In this document: piece after piece, positions 33,121 through 43,555 of the stretch | Layout of the letters: every line of letters starts with the position of its first letter | How positions within the stretch are numbered: position 1 is the stretch's first letter | Assembly: GCA_911728455.2 (NCBI GenBank) | Contig: OU452219.1 | Span: 6,384,320-6,448,319 of the forward strand | Source: Marthasterias glacialis | Lineage: Eukaryota; Echinodermata; Asteroidea; Forcipulatida; Asteriidae | Length of the DNA stretch: 64,000 nucleotides | Direction of reading: 5' to 3' | Notes under the pieces: generated by a model | Databases searched by the model: none | What the model saw: only the letters and a program-made list of their open reading frames with translations | Told to the model about the DNA's origin: nothing | Made by a program: the position numbers and the translations under genes

Positions 33121-36100
33121 TCAGAGTTTAGAAAGAAGTTGTGACTCTCTCACCACTAAGTCCGATGTAATGTCCTTGATGCTGGAGCATCCTGAATCAA
33201 AATAAGAATGTAACCCTTCAGAGATCATAAATCATCACCATCCTAACACGGTCTAATACTTTGACTTTTTTTGACGTAATTTTTACAGTAAAATGTCTGG
33301 AATTTTCTTTTCTTACGCAAAATTAGGTTAACATGAGAAACAATGGGAAAATGTCAATTCGTGATCTTTAATTGTACATATTCGGTTTAGTGAAAGTGAG
33401 TAGAATCTTGAGTCTGTTTTAGCCGCTTTCGGCATTTTGGTACAAGCCGCGTGTTGCTGCCTCATTGTTAAAATCTCGGCAATAAAACAAAGTTATCTTT
33501 TCTCTAAATTACCCCCTTTGTGGTATAGAATCAAAATCACAAAACTCTAACCGGCAACATAATGCCCTAAAAGTTCTGATTCAGAGGAAACAGTTTTTTG
33601 ATACAATGCAAAGTTGTCAATGCTGCCAAGCAAACCGTAACTATAAAGCAAAACATTGCTTTTTCTTTCTGACTGGCAAAAGTTGTAACATTGTTTGACA
33701 GAATGAGAAATTTTCACCTTTGGACCAAATAAACACCTAGTTCTCTGTGGGCTACAGCTTATTTATGCCCGTAATTTTAAAACGCTTTATCCTATCACCA
33801 CTCAATTTTTTGACTTTTCCAAAATTTATCTAGGGCCATATTGTAAAAAAAAAAGGGTCAGCTGTTTCCATGGCAACCGTATGTTTGACCTTGGGTCACA
33901 CGTTTTTAAAGGTTTCGTGAACTTTTTGTCTTTTGAACAAAATGTCCGTATTTTTCCAAAGAAGTGGTCCCATAAAAACGGTTGAGAACTTTGGAAAAAA
34001 CGCAGGGGGCACTAAATGTGCCATTCCCCGGTCCCCGTAAATCCAAAAAAGGCCCAGTCATTATAACCGACCCATATGTAACTCATGGTAGCAAAAAACT
34101 GATAACGATATTCGGCAAATAGCAATGTCAAAATTCCCCTATTACATGCACAGCCTATAACAACCTCTGTAGTTATGCGTTTTGTATAAGTAGCAAGGTC
34201 AATATTTCTCTATTACACATGCAATGGAGAAATACCGAATAAGAGTTTCCGAATAAGACTCTAGACGGAAGTCATACGTTTTGAGTTGTTGAAGCAAATG
34301 TGCATTTCAACAGATCTGTTGTCTTGAAAACAGGGTTTGAGTTTTTGTCCGTCCTTTACATCCGGGATCTATCTCGTCGTGCCCAGATAGCACCTGTCCC
34401 ACCAGAGGTTCTATACTGTTTCCCCTTACACATTCTTTTGAAACAAGCTTGCAAGAAAACCCCTGGTGTTATTGTCAAAATAAGAAACGGGTCTCTCACC
34501 TGACAAAGCCATCGCAAGACTAAACTCATCTCGTATGATCTCCAACACCTTACGAACTCCTGCTTCACCCTGTCATTGTGGATTTTATTTTTTTGGAAAT
34601 GTCAAACGTAATTTAAAGAACACCCATTTATTACATTTATTACAACCACAGGCTCGGTTGGTGATGGGGGAGGAGGGGGTGGGTCTTGAATATAGAATCG
34701 AATTCTCCCAAATCAATTACATACAACACGTTTTTATTTGGGGTACCTGAAAACATTAAGATGTAATAAAAACAGTTTGGGAGGTATGTCCTTTTTCCAA
34801 AATTAGCAAAATGTTCTTTGTTAAATATATTTTTCCCGCCCTGTACTTATCCAGTCATCAATTCAAATAATGTATGTTTTTCAACGACTAGAATGTGTTT
34901 ATGTTTCTTGATACTGTAAGAAAGGAGGTGACATGACCGGGTTTAATATTTCTTATTATTTTTCCTTTTCTTTCATTATTATGGGCCCTGCGTAAAAAAA
35001 TATATATTTAAAAAAAACCACAAAACATAGTGCCTGTATTGTAAATGTAATATTTCGTTTGGATCAATCAATTGCGATGGTCAGCCATTTTAATATTTAA
35101 AAAATTACTTACATCGTAAGCCAGTCCCCAGATTATAGGTCGACCGATGAAGACAGCTCTAGCACCCAAGGCCAGAGCCTTCAAGACATCAGTGCCTTTC
35201 CTTATTCCTCCATCAAGGTACACCTCTATGTTGGACCCACGCACTGCTTCCACCACCTCGGACAATGCGTCTATCTGAATAATAGGAAATCATAAACAAG
35301 ATTAAATAACGGTATGGATTATAAGTATGAGTTAAATTAAAGGGCTTGAATGTACATTATGTTGTCATTTTAAATTACATAGTTTACCAATTTTTTTACC
35401 CTTTAAAATGTTTGGTTGATTTGTAAAGTCTAAGGTGGTAGGTAGTTTATTTTAATATATAGCCTCTTCAAATATGCTCTAATTTGAGCCTTGAATAATC
35501 GTCCATTAATCGAAAATTATTATTTTTTTTAAAGGAGTTAAATCATGCGGGGAAAAATGATTGCAAACACGAGCGACAGTTCACGTGAATGACATTCAAG
35601 TTCATTGAGTTATAACTCTACGTTCAATCAAGATGATCCCATTGAAACGATTCTCACAGACGCCAGGACTCCATCTAGCTGTCTTCCCCCGTGGTTAGAG
35701 ACCATTATTCCCGCCACGTTGTGTCTGACTGCTTCTTTTGCATCTTCAGCTGAAAAAAAAGAAAAAAGTAATAATAAAATAATAATGCCGAGTGCAACTG
35801 CCACGTTTTCATACATTGTGACCAAAAAGAGTACCCAGATATGATTACGTATGTTTAGCCTTTTTTATTATTATTATTTTTTATGAAACAGATGAAACGG
35901 CATAACAATGGAACTATTACAGGGAAATAGAAGAAGAGGCAGACCGAGCTATTGACCAGCTAAGGGACGATACCGGAATCGAGAAAGAAAATCTGATGGA
36001 GAAGATGCAAAACAGAAAGGAGTGGAGAAGTCTTGTTCAATATGTCCGTGCAAGTATAGCTTGACATAGTAAGTGTAGAAATCTTTGGTCATAATGAATG

Positions 36101-39100
36101 AAAACGTGTGATGACAGTCGATTCGGCATCTAAAAAAATCCACTGAAGACAACACACACAAAATTCATATAGATATCATTTACAACATGGGGCCCTTTTC
36201 GAAAGCATGGATTGGGCTTCGGCTCTGGCTTAGTCACCATCCGCTTGTTTGAAGCACCGTATACCGAGAGTGCGCGTTTTCATAACTACTGACGTAGCCC
36301 AAGCCGGGACCTAAAAGCCGAAGCCGTGGTTCTGAAGAGAGGTACAGATCCATGTTTCCGAATTGTGGTGCGTTCTTTCAAACATTGTCTGTTGAAGTGC
36401 GGAGCTTCGTTTCCGGCTTTCGCTTGGGAACACAGTTCCCTGTACATGTGTATATGGGTCTTGTCACACAGGGCAAGTTTTACTAGAGGCAACCAACTGC
36501 ACTGCATGTAAAAGAAACACTGGTATTATATAGCACAGGCAGGAGTTATTTTTCTAACGATGTCTTACAATCATCAAGAAAATTGAAATGTGAATGCCTC
36601 GAGACTCTTGGATCTGGTTGCCTGTAAATGACCCTGTGTGACATGGCCTAGTTTTCAAATACGCGCTAGACCTTAAACAAGGCAGGAGGTATCTGTTCAA
36701 CCATGGTTCAACTTATTCTCTAAATGTAAAAGGGTGAAAAACCACTCGTGTTGTCCGCCATACGACTCTTGCAAAGAGCCATATGGCGGACAGCGCAGAC
36801 AACTCTTTTTTTTTTACAGTGAAAGATGGGTATTTTCAACTTAATTCATCGTGAACCTCGCTCCAATTTCACTCAAAAATGGTGGTGCGCAGTGAGTTTC
36901 ACTCTCAAAAGAGCCAAAATGACACCACTCAGAGCCAAAATGACACCACTCAGGCGAGAATGTAATTTTCACGCTAGTAGGCTGCAGTTTTATAAGATAA
37001 TCAATTATCACAAGCAAAGACTTCCCCTTTAAAGGAAAACGCCGTGAAACATAAAGAACGTCCCACTCTTTATCAACCAACCTTTAATCAATCAAATAAA
37101 CCATCAACCACTCTAACCATGGACCCACAGACAAAAGGCCATCCCGACAAGTACCACTATATTAACAAACCCACCAACAACTCTTCAACCCCATAAAATC
37201 AACCAACCAACCGACCCATCTACAAGAACGGTCAAACCATTGATCTTCATTAATACTGTACCTACATCAGTATTAATGAGGATCAATGGGTCAAACCCAC
37301 TCATCCACCCGTCAACACTTTAAACTATAGGCGAGTTTCTGTACGCACCTGTCATGATACCTTTTAAAACAACAGGTAACGTCGTGAAACTCTTCAACCA
37401 CACCACGTCTCGCCATGTGATGGAGGCATCAATGATATCATTAAATGTAGCTGAATGACCTGAATCTGCTTTGCTGTCGATTGGCAGATCGAATCTGTTA
37501 TCCATCAAAACACAGACAAATGAGGAAGAATAATATTGGGCACACAGGAAGCACATTATTTGAAATTTAAAACAAGAAATGGTTCCCCCACCCTTCTTAA
37601 AGCCCAAGTTCAACATTGGTAAAGTGTCTGTAAATGATTCCATTCTTTGCACAAATCAAGATTTATTTAATAAAACCAAACCTGTGAAAATTTCAGTTCA
37701 TGACGTTGTTGCATTTGTGAGCAAACAGTAAAAATGCATTTAGTATTTTTGTAAGTATTCTTGGGCAGAGTTTTGGTCTCACATGAGACGAAAATTAATT
37801 TTGGATCTTCTTGTATTTATTATTCAAAAACTAAAACACTTCAGGTCGAAATATTTCAAAGAAAGTTTTCTACCATCATTATCTCTATACCATGGGTATA
37901 TGTAAATATGGGTGTATGTAAATATGTGAACATTTGTTTTTCTTTCTTACCAATGTCGGAGCTGGGGCTTTAATGAAAAAAGGGATTCTTATTCTTTGAT
38001 ATAAACTACAGCTCCCTCTCATCCACTATACCCCAACCCACTTCCTTCTAGTAACAACAGCAGTAGTAAAACCATATTGATAGTTTATTCATTTTACTTA
38101 GTGCGTACCTTTCCAGATTTGGGGGAACAGAAAACCTATTCTTCAAATCGGCCCGTCTTTTTCCTATAAGAGGAGCATCCACTGTCAACAACAGTGCCTT
38201 GTAGCCCGCCCTCTCGACTCCTCTGATTAGCTTTTTGAGCATGGCACGATCTCGGAACAAGTACATCTGAAACCAGCAGCAGCCATTGGCAGGAAATACC
38301 TCTGCTACCTTTTCGAAAGGGGTTGTAGAGCCATGACTGAGGGCCATGCATGTTCCCATGGATGAGATGGCTGAAAATAGAGATCGAGACATGGTTTATC
38401 GTTATCAAATCATGAGCAGACGCTCAGTCCTATAACTCTAAAAATTTCCCGGGTCAAAATTGAGCCAAACCCGGGTCGCAGGGGGCCTGGCCCATTTCTG
38501 GGTCTGCATGACCCGGAACTGTGTCAAACTGACGCAGAATCTGAGTCAAAATCCGAAATGTTAGCCTGTCAGTCTGATCCTGAAATTGGTCTGGTCCCTG
38601 GGCCCCCCAAACCCGGGGTCAATTCTGACCCGGGAATTTTTAGCCTGGTACCATCAACTAGCATAGTTGCACCATATGGAGCTATTCTCCACGGCTGCAT
38701 CCCACGGTAACAACTCTTACCTGTAGCTGTTGCCAACTCTCCAAGACTATGTGCCATCTTGTGAAATGAAGAAGGCGATGCACACACAGGAAACGCAATC
38801 TCCCGACCAAGGATGGTGGTGTGCAAGTCTCTAACAGATACGTTACGGAGGAGTTTAGGTTTCAGACGGTATCTGCAAAGTTATCAATATTCAATTGAAT
38901 CTTCAAAAAAATTACAACAAACAGGGTTGTCTAAGACACGTCCCACAGATTGCCTGGCATGTGAGTCGTGTTCCTGAAGAATTGTGTCCTTTGTAATAAA
39001 CAAAAACCTTAAACTTAATCAAAAGAATTACGCAATACTTTAAGATCAGTTTATTAATTTCCTTTTGTAAACATCCGTAAAACGACGTTCCACTTGTCTG

Positions 39101-39904
39101 GTTACTAACTTGTTTTTTGTTTTTTATTTTTATGGACTTGTTTGTTTTGGGAAAGAAAAATGGATGAACAGTTCTTAGTGGAAGAAAAATGAGGATAATT
39201 ATTAGTTAATTAGCTTCCCTTTGAAAACATCCGTAAACGACGTTCCACTTGTCTGGCTGCTAATTTGTTTTTTTGTTTTTTATGTGTATGGACTCGTTTG
39301 TTTGTTTTGGGAAAGAAAAATGGATGAACAGTTCTTAATGGAAGAAAAATTAGGATAATTATTAGTTAATTAGCTTCCCTTTGAAAACATCCGTAAACGA
39401 CGTTCCACTTGTTTGGTTGCTAATTTGTTTTTTATGTTTATGGACTTGTTTGTTTGTTTTGGGAAAGAAAAAAGGATGAATAATTCTTAATGGAAGAAAA
39501 ATAGGATAATTAATTAGTTAATTAACTTCTCTTTGTAATCATCCGTAAAACAACGTTCCACTTGTCTGGTTGCTAATTTTTAATTTTTTTATTTTTTATT
39601 TTTTTTTTTTGGGGGGGGGGGAAGAAAAATGAACAAGTCTTAATGGAAGAAAAAATTAGGATAATTTTAGCACGACAATCAGGTTTAGAGTCACTTTCGA
39701 TGTTGGAGTAAAAAGCCCACTTCTCCAGTTTTGACGTACCTCTGGAATGCCAGTTGATTATCCACGAGTGTCAGTTCATCATCTGCACCACCAGAGTAGA
39801 ATTCAGCTGTACTCTTAGGCAGTCGGGCACTTCCGCACATTTTAAAATCTTCCAAGCAAACGGGCTGCTGTAAAGAACTACCCACCGCGTCTTCACAAGC
39901 CAAT
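33121..39904 (-). CDS. HAO1-like: FMN-dependent 2-hydroxyacid oxidase, copy B (HAO2-like residue), 5' end unresolved
   Basis: Exons in gene order: 39904-39740 (first recognised), 38872-38721, 38370-38109, 37494-37349, 35749-35658, 35274-35113, 34569-34500, 33191-33121. Phases match copies A and C, giving 372 codons before the stop from exon 39904. No ATG opens the conserved [10 protein letters not shown] part; reading upstream hits a stop at 39925-39927, while CAG at 39905-39907 is a good acceptor. A further 5' exon with the start is therefore expected upstream. Lys, His, Arg (VLKG, SNHGGR) and Asp (TVDAP) are kept, and QMY retains the Tyr129 equivalent. The Tyr24 position is Phe (AEFYSGG), as in human HAO2, and the Trp108 position is Gly (LSHG). 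It ends in SKL, the classic PTS1. Introns carry a four-copy tandem repeat, a MITE and a LINE fragment. Confidence 0.9.
35925..36064 (+). mobile_element. Fossil C-terminal piece of a LINE reverse-transcriptase protein
   Basis: One frame reads RRRGRPS; a shifted frame continues with [20 protein letters not shown] and then RSLVQYV, ending in a stop. The pattern GRP..W/D..D..G...L...AQDR..WR.LV is usual at the C-terminus of non-LTR retrotransposon proteins. The frame break shows it is dead. It lies in an intron of HAO copy B. Confidence 0.6.
36911..36955. repeat. Two direct copies of a 21-bp unit
   Basis: AGAGCCAAAATGACACCACTC occurs twice in succession (second copy with a minor edge change). 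Confidence 0.7.
37236..37293. repeat. Intronic hairpin, about 22-bp arms
   Basis: ACCATTGATCTTCATTAATA is mirrored, with one mismatch, by TATTAATGAGGATCAATGGG; the loop is about 13 nt. It lies in the HAO copy B intron between exons 5 and 4. Confidence 0.75.
38436..38643. mobile_element. 208-bp palindromic MITE (family of 21413-21676)
   Basis: The ends CTCTAAAAATTTCCCGGGTC and its inverted near-copy (GACCCGGGAATTTTTAG) bound GACCCGG/TGACGCAGAATC words shared with the element in copy A. It lies in the HAO copy B intron between exons 3 and 2. Confidence 0.7.
39050..39670. repeat. Four tandem copies of a roughly 160-bp repeat in HAO copy B intron
   Basis: The core CATCCGTAAACGACGTTCCA and variants recurs near 39070, 39227, 39390 and 39540, each followed by GGGAAAGAAAAATGGATGAA-like text. 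Internal poly-T length varies. Confidence 0.85.
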
Positions 39905-40699
39905 CTGACAACATGAAGGCGGTATCATTGGTAATTCGGATCGACAGCTAAACATTGGTCCTATCATTTATTCCCTATGTTTCAAACATGATTCAACCAG
40001 GACACTAATTTTTGTATTCTCTCTTCGTGGGCATATTCTTGTTTTTGATGTTAGATTATCCTTTTTCTGGAATGTTCTATCTAATGAGGTTTGATGCTTG
40101 TCACAGTGCTGTGATCTATTAAATAAAATAGCGCTTTTTAAGAACTTAAAATGAGGTGTTCGGTCACAGCCCGAACACCTCTTTAAAAGTATCCTGTTTT
40201 TGTTGTTGTTGTTTTATAGCCAAGGTCTGCATGTGAATTTAACTTCTGCCTTGTTTTTGAAAGTGGGCTGGGAACTTCAGTGGGATCGTTCTAGACCTCT
40301 TGCACTGACGTCACACGCGGCTACTGTCTGCCCATTGGTAAAGATAATGGTGTGCGTCTGTACAAGCTGCACACTTAGCCTAAAATGCCCACTGCACAGT
40401 GACCGGCGCTCTGTCATAATTGACCGTGAAACACACTGAATTTGATCCCCAAAATGGCGCAAGCAAGATTTATCGTGTGATCATGAGAATTTGGTCAAAA
40501 TTAGACATGGGAAAATCATGCAAACTTCCCTCAGAAAAAGCACCTGCAAAGTTAAGTGAAAAATGATGAATGTGCAAAGAGCAAGCGGGGATGATGTAGC
40601 AAGTGAAGGACTGAACAAGAAGAGGCGATGATTTGCATTATTTTAATCAGTTGAATTAAAGGTAGAATACAGGATGGTATTCATCTTCTTTTTTAGTCT

Positions 40700-42315
40700 G
40701 AACGCTTACTGATTATGAAGTTCATACCAGTACCATTCTTCCTTAGAAATATTTGTCTGAAATTCTGTCGAAGTCGAGAAAACAGAATTTAAAGACCACG
40801 ATTTTAATTTCGGTTGAAACAATCGAAATTGAGAACAATGTGTTTACAAGTTGAAAATTGTGCACGGTTTTCAATATTTTCTCCTGACTCAGACAACGAA
40901 TGAAGCCCAATTTTCACAGGTTTTTTCATATATTGGCCTATACTGAATCACACAAAGTAAAAACACTGCTCTATCAGCTTTACCAATCCTATATTTCACC
41001 TTTCAATAGACCCCTTCCATGAGGCCGACTCCGCGCTGAGGTCGGCCGCCATCGCAGAGATCAGCCACGCACAACTATCAGCCAATGACAACAAGGGCGC
41101 TAACGGCCCCATTCTTCCAGAATGTGAATGCCATACTTCACATGCAAACAGAAACTTAACATTTTTTCCAGTTTTACCGATAACAAATCGAAGGTTTATG
41201 TAGTACCTCATAAACCAAACCTCGGTGCAAAAGTGATAGAAGCATCGGGCTCTAATTTTAATAACAACCGTTTAACAACTTTTATTTGTAAAACAGTTTT
41301 TATTGTAGAATCTTTATAGATAATGTACTCTAAAACTATGGATAATGACTACAAAAATAAATTGAATTGAGACAGTGGCAATTTACAAAATGACAAAATT
41401 TGATACATTAAAAAACATTTATTGTTCTTGTATTCTTCTTGTTCACGCATCTTCTCCTGTTTAGCTAAAGGTTATTTAAATTTCCTGGCGTGACTAATTA
41501 AGAGTGATTCAAACTTAAAATTCTCGTGGCGTGACTTCAGATTTTTGCATCGAGTCAGCTTTGAGCTTGAACATACTGTTTGATTTTGTGAGTTAATTAC
41601 CACCACTCTGCCTTGTGTATTTCCAAACAATAACAATAATGAAAACCCATCTTGCTTCTGAAAAACTACTGTCTTTCTGCTATGATTAAAAGTATTAAAA
41701 ATAACAAGCATCGATTGGTAATTTTTGAAAACCATTTTTTTTTATTAGTTTCAATCCGAAAGACCACTGATACAATGTTCATACCAGCACCACTCGTCCA
41801 GAGATATTTGTCTGAAACACTGTCAAGAAAAACATCTGAAGACTAAAAGAAAATCCCAGCTTATGTTTCCTCAAGGTATTTGTGTACAGTTTATGCTTTG
41901 TCTGGGGTGTGTGTGTACGTTCCAATGGGCTTAATTTGATTGCCGCAATCAAAACAAGCTCTCTATAAACCATCATGGACGAAACAAAGCTTACTGTTTA
42001 TGAAGTTAGTACTATACCCGCTTTTTTCTGTTTGTGAAATATTTCCCTCTGAAATGCTGTCACATTCAAGAAACTGTATCTGAAAACCTAAAAAACGCAA
42101 CAGCTTAATTTCGGTTGTAACAATCGAAATTGCAACGACGAAATTAAGGACAATGTGTCTGCATGCTCAAAAGTGTGCACGGTTTTTCACTATTTTCTCC
42201 CGACTCAGACGACGGATTAAGCCCAAATTTTCACAGGTTTTTTTTCTTCATGCATGTATTGAATCACACCAAGTAAGAACACTGCACTATCAGCTTTACC
42301 AATCCTGTATTGTGC
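40700..42315. repeat. Dispersed direct repeat, two fuller copies and one partial
   Basis: About 290 bp at 40700-40990 matches 41985-42310: TTTCGGTTG.AACAATCGAAATTG, GTGCACGGTTTT, TTTTCTCC.GACTCAGAC, ATCAGCTTTACCAATCCT. A partial copy (GTTCATACCAGCACCA, ATATTTGTCTGAAA) lies at about 41765-41850. Confidence 0.75.
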
Positions 42316-42367
42316 CTTTAAAATACATGAAATATAAATGCGTGCAATGGAACAGTCAATAAAAGCA

Positions 42368-43097
42368 ACCATATGGCGACTACAGCCTTGATTGCAAGGC
42401 TGTCTTGCACTATCTGTTTGCCTGATAGTTCATGCACTGAGTCCGTTAGCTACTATCTCAGTGCCTCGCCCATTAGTCCCTAAACGAGTATACATAATAC
42501 ACATGCATCCATCCACTCACCAACAAACACAAGTGTGTAAACACCTGCAATTGGGGACCTCCTATTGTCTCTCTTTTGTTTTACTCTTAAACTTTTTGGC
42601 AACAGCTCCCATTGGTTTTGTACATGACTTTCTAACTGGGGACCTTCACCCAACCGGGGACCCTATTGTCTTTTTTGCTATAGTTTCCTGGTTTGAATTC
42701 TTATAACTACCCACTCTTAGCTAGTGAAGTTACAGGGTCCTGCCATTGTTGTTCTTTTGTTCCCTTTTCTAAAGAAATCCTCTGTGGGGTACAACTATAA
42801 AGAGCAAAGAAAACTCTATAGGGTAGCATTGTTCCCTTGTATAAAATACCCAGTAAAGCTCGGTTCATACTTCGTGCGAAAGCAAATGCGAAGCGAATTT
42901 CGGTGATGTAACAATTCAGTACTCGCTGTTTTTCAATTGTGACGCAAGAAAATTTGCTTCGCTTTCGCGATTCGCGTTAAGTATGAACCAGGCTTTAGTC
43001 AGCATATGTAAGCCCACATGCATGTGTATACTTCGTGCGTGGGCTCTCAGGCAAAGGGATAGGGCAAGACAGCCTTGCAATCAAGGCTATATGGTGA
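42368..43097. mobile_element. 730-bp inverted-repeat element with a nested MITE
   Basis: AGCCTTGATTGCAAGGCTGT at the left is repeated inverted at the right (ACAGCCTTGCAATCAAGGCT), with ACCATAT at the outer edge. No transposase frame. A second element is inserted at 42856-42995. Confidence 0.7.
42856..42995. mobile_element. 140-bp MITE with TA duplication, nested
   Basis: Termini AAGCTCGGTTCATACTT and AAGCCTGGTTCATACTT are inverted and flanked by TA on both sides. Inner GCGAAGCGAA/TTCGCTTTCGC also pair. The related sequence at 4331-4462 lacks it. Confidence 0.8.
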
Positions 43098-43275
43098 CAA
43101 ATATTGATGAAGCATCCATGCGAATTATTTAACAGGAATTTTTTGCAAAATTATACAAAAAGTTACAATATATGTCTGGAGAAGGAAGAATTCCCCAACC
43201 AACTCAGGTGTGCAACAGAATGCGTCAAAGCATGATGGCATGGAAAAATGTTCCTGCATGTAATATGCAATGACA

Positions 43276-43397
43276 GACTTTGGAACAATAGGTGGCAGCA
43301 AACTGACTGGGTAAACTTCCATTGTTTATGAAGTTCAGAGCACCCACACAATGGATTTACCTGGTAAGTCTGCTGCCACCTATTATTTCCAAAAGTC
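43276..43397. mobile_element. 122-bp hairpin MITE with about 50-bp arms
   Basis: GACTTTGGAACAATAGGTGG at the left is mirrored by CCACCTATTATTTCCAAAAG at the right, and the arms continue through GGTAA.CTTCCATTG. It lies just downstream of the copy C stop. A relative occurs at 55264-55371. Confidence 0.8.
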
Positions 43398-43555
43398 AAC
43401 AAACAATTGCATTAAACGTTTACCCAAATTATGGTTCAAACCAACATTATCAAAAATATCTTCACGTATTGTTTGCACTAATGTTTTTACTTACTTCAAA
43501 TTACTTTAAAAATTATATATCTATACATGTATATATATTAGAGGATTTTAAATCC

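Larger units (their letters stand above)
39905..43555. other. Interval between HAO copies B and C
   Basis: No exons were recognised with confidence, although a short 5' exon of copy B with its ATG probably lies here. Most of the interval is repeats: the 40.7-42.3 kb direct copies, an inverted-repeat element at 42368-43097, and a MITE at 43276-43397. Confidence 0.5.

Noticed and set aside
39691-39903. Translation start of HAO copy B at 39903
   Set aside because: The codon there is TTG, not ATG; a start in an upstream exon is more likely.
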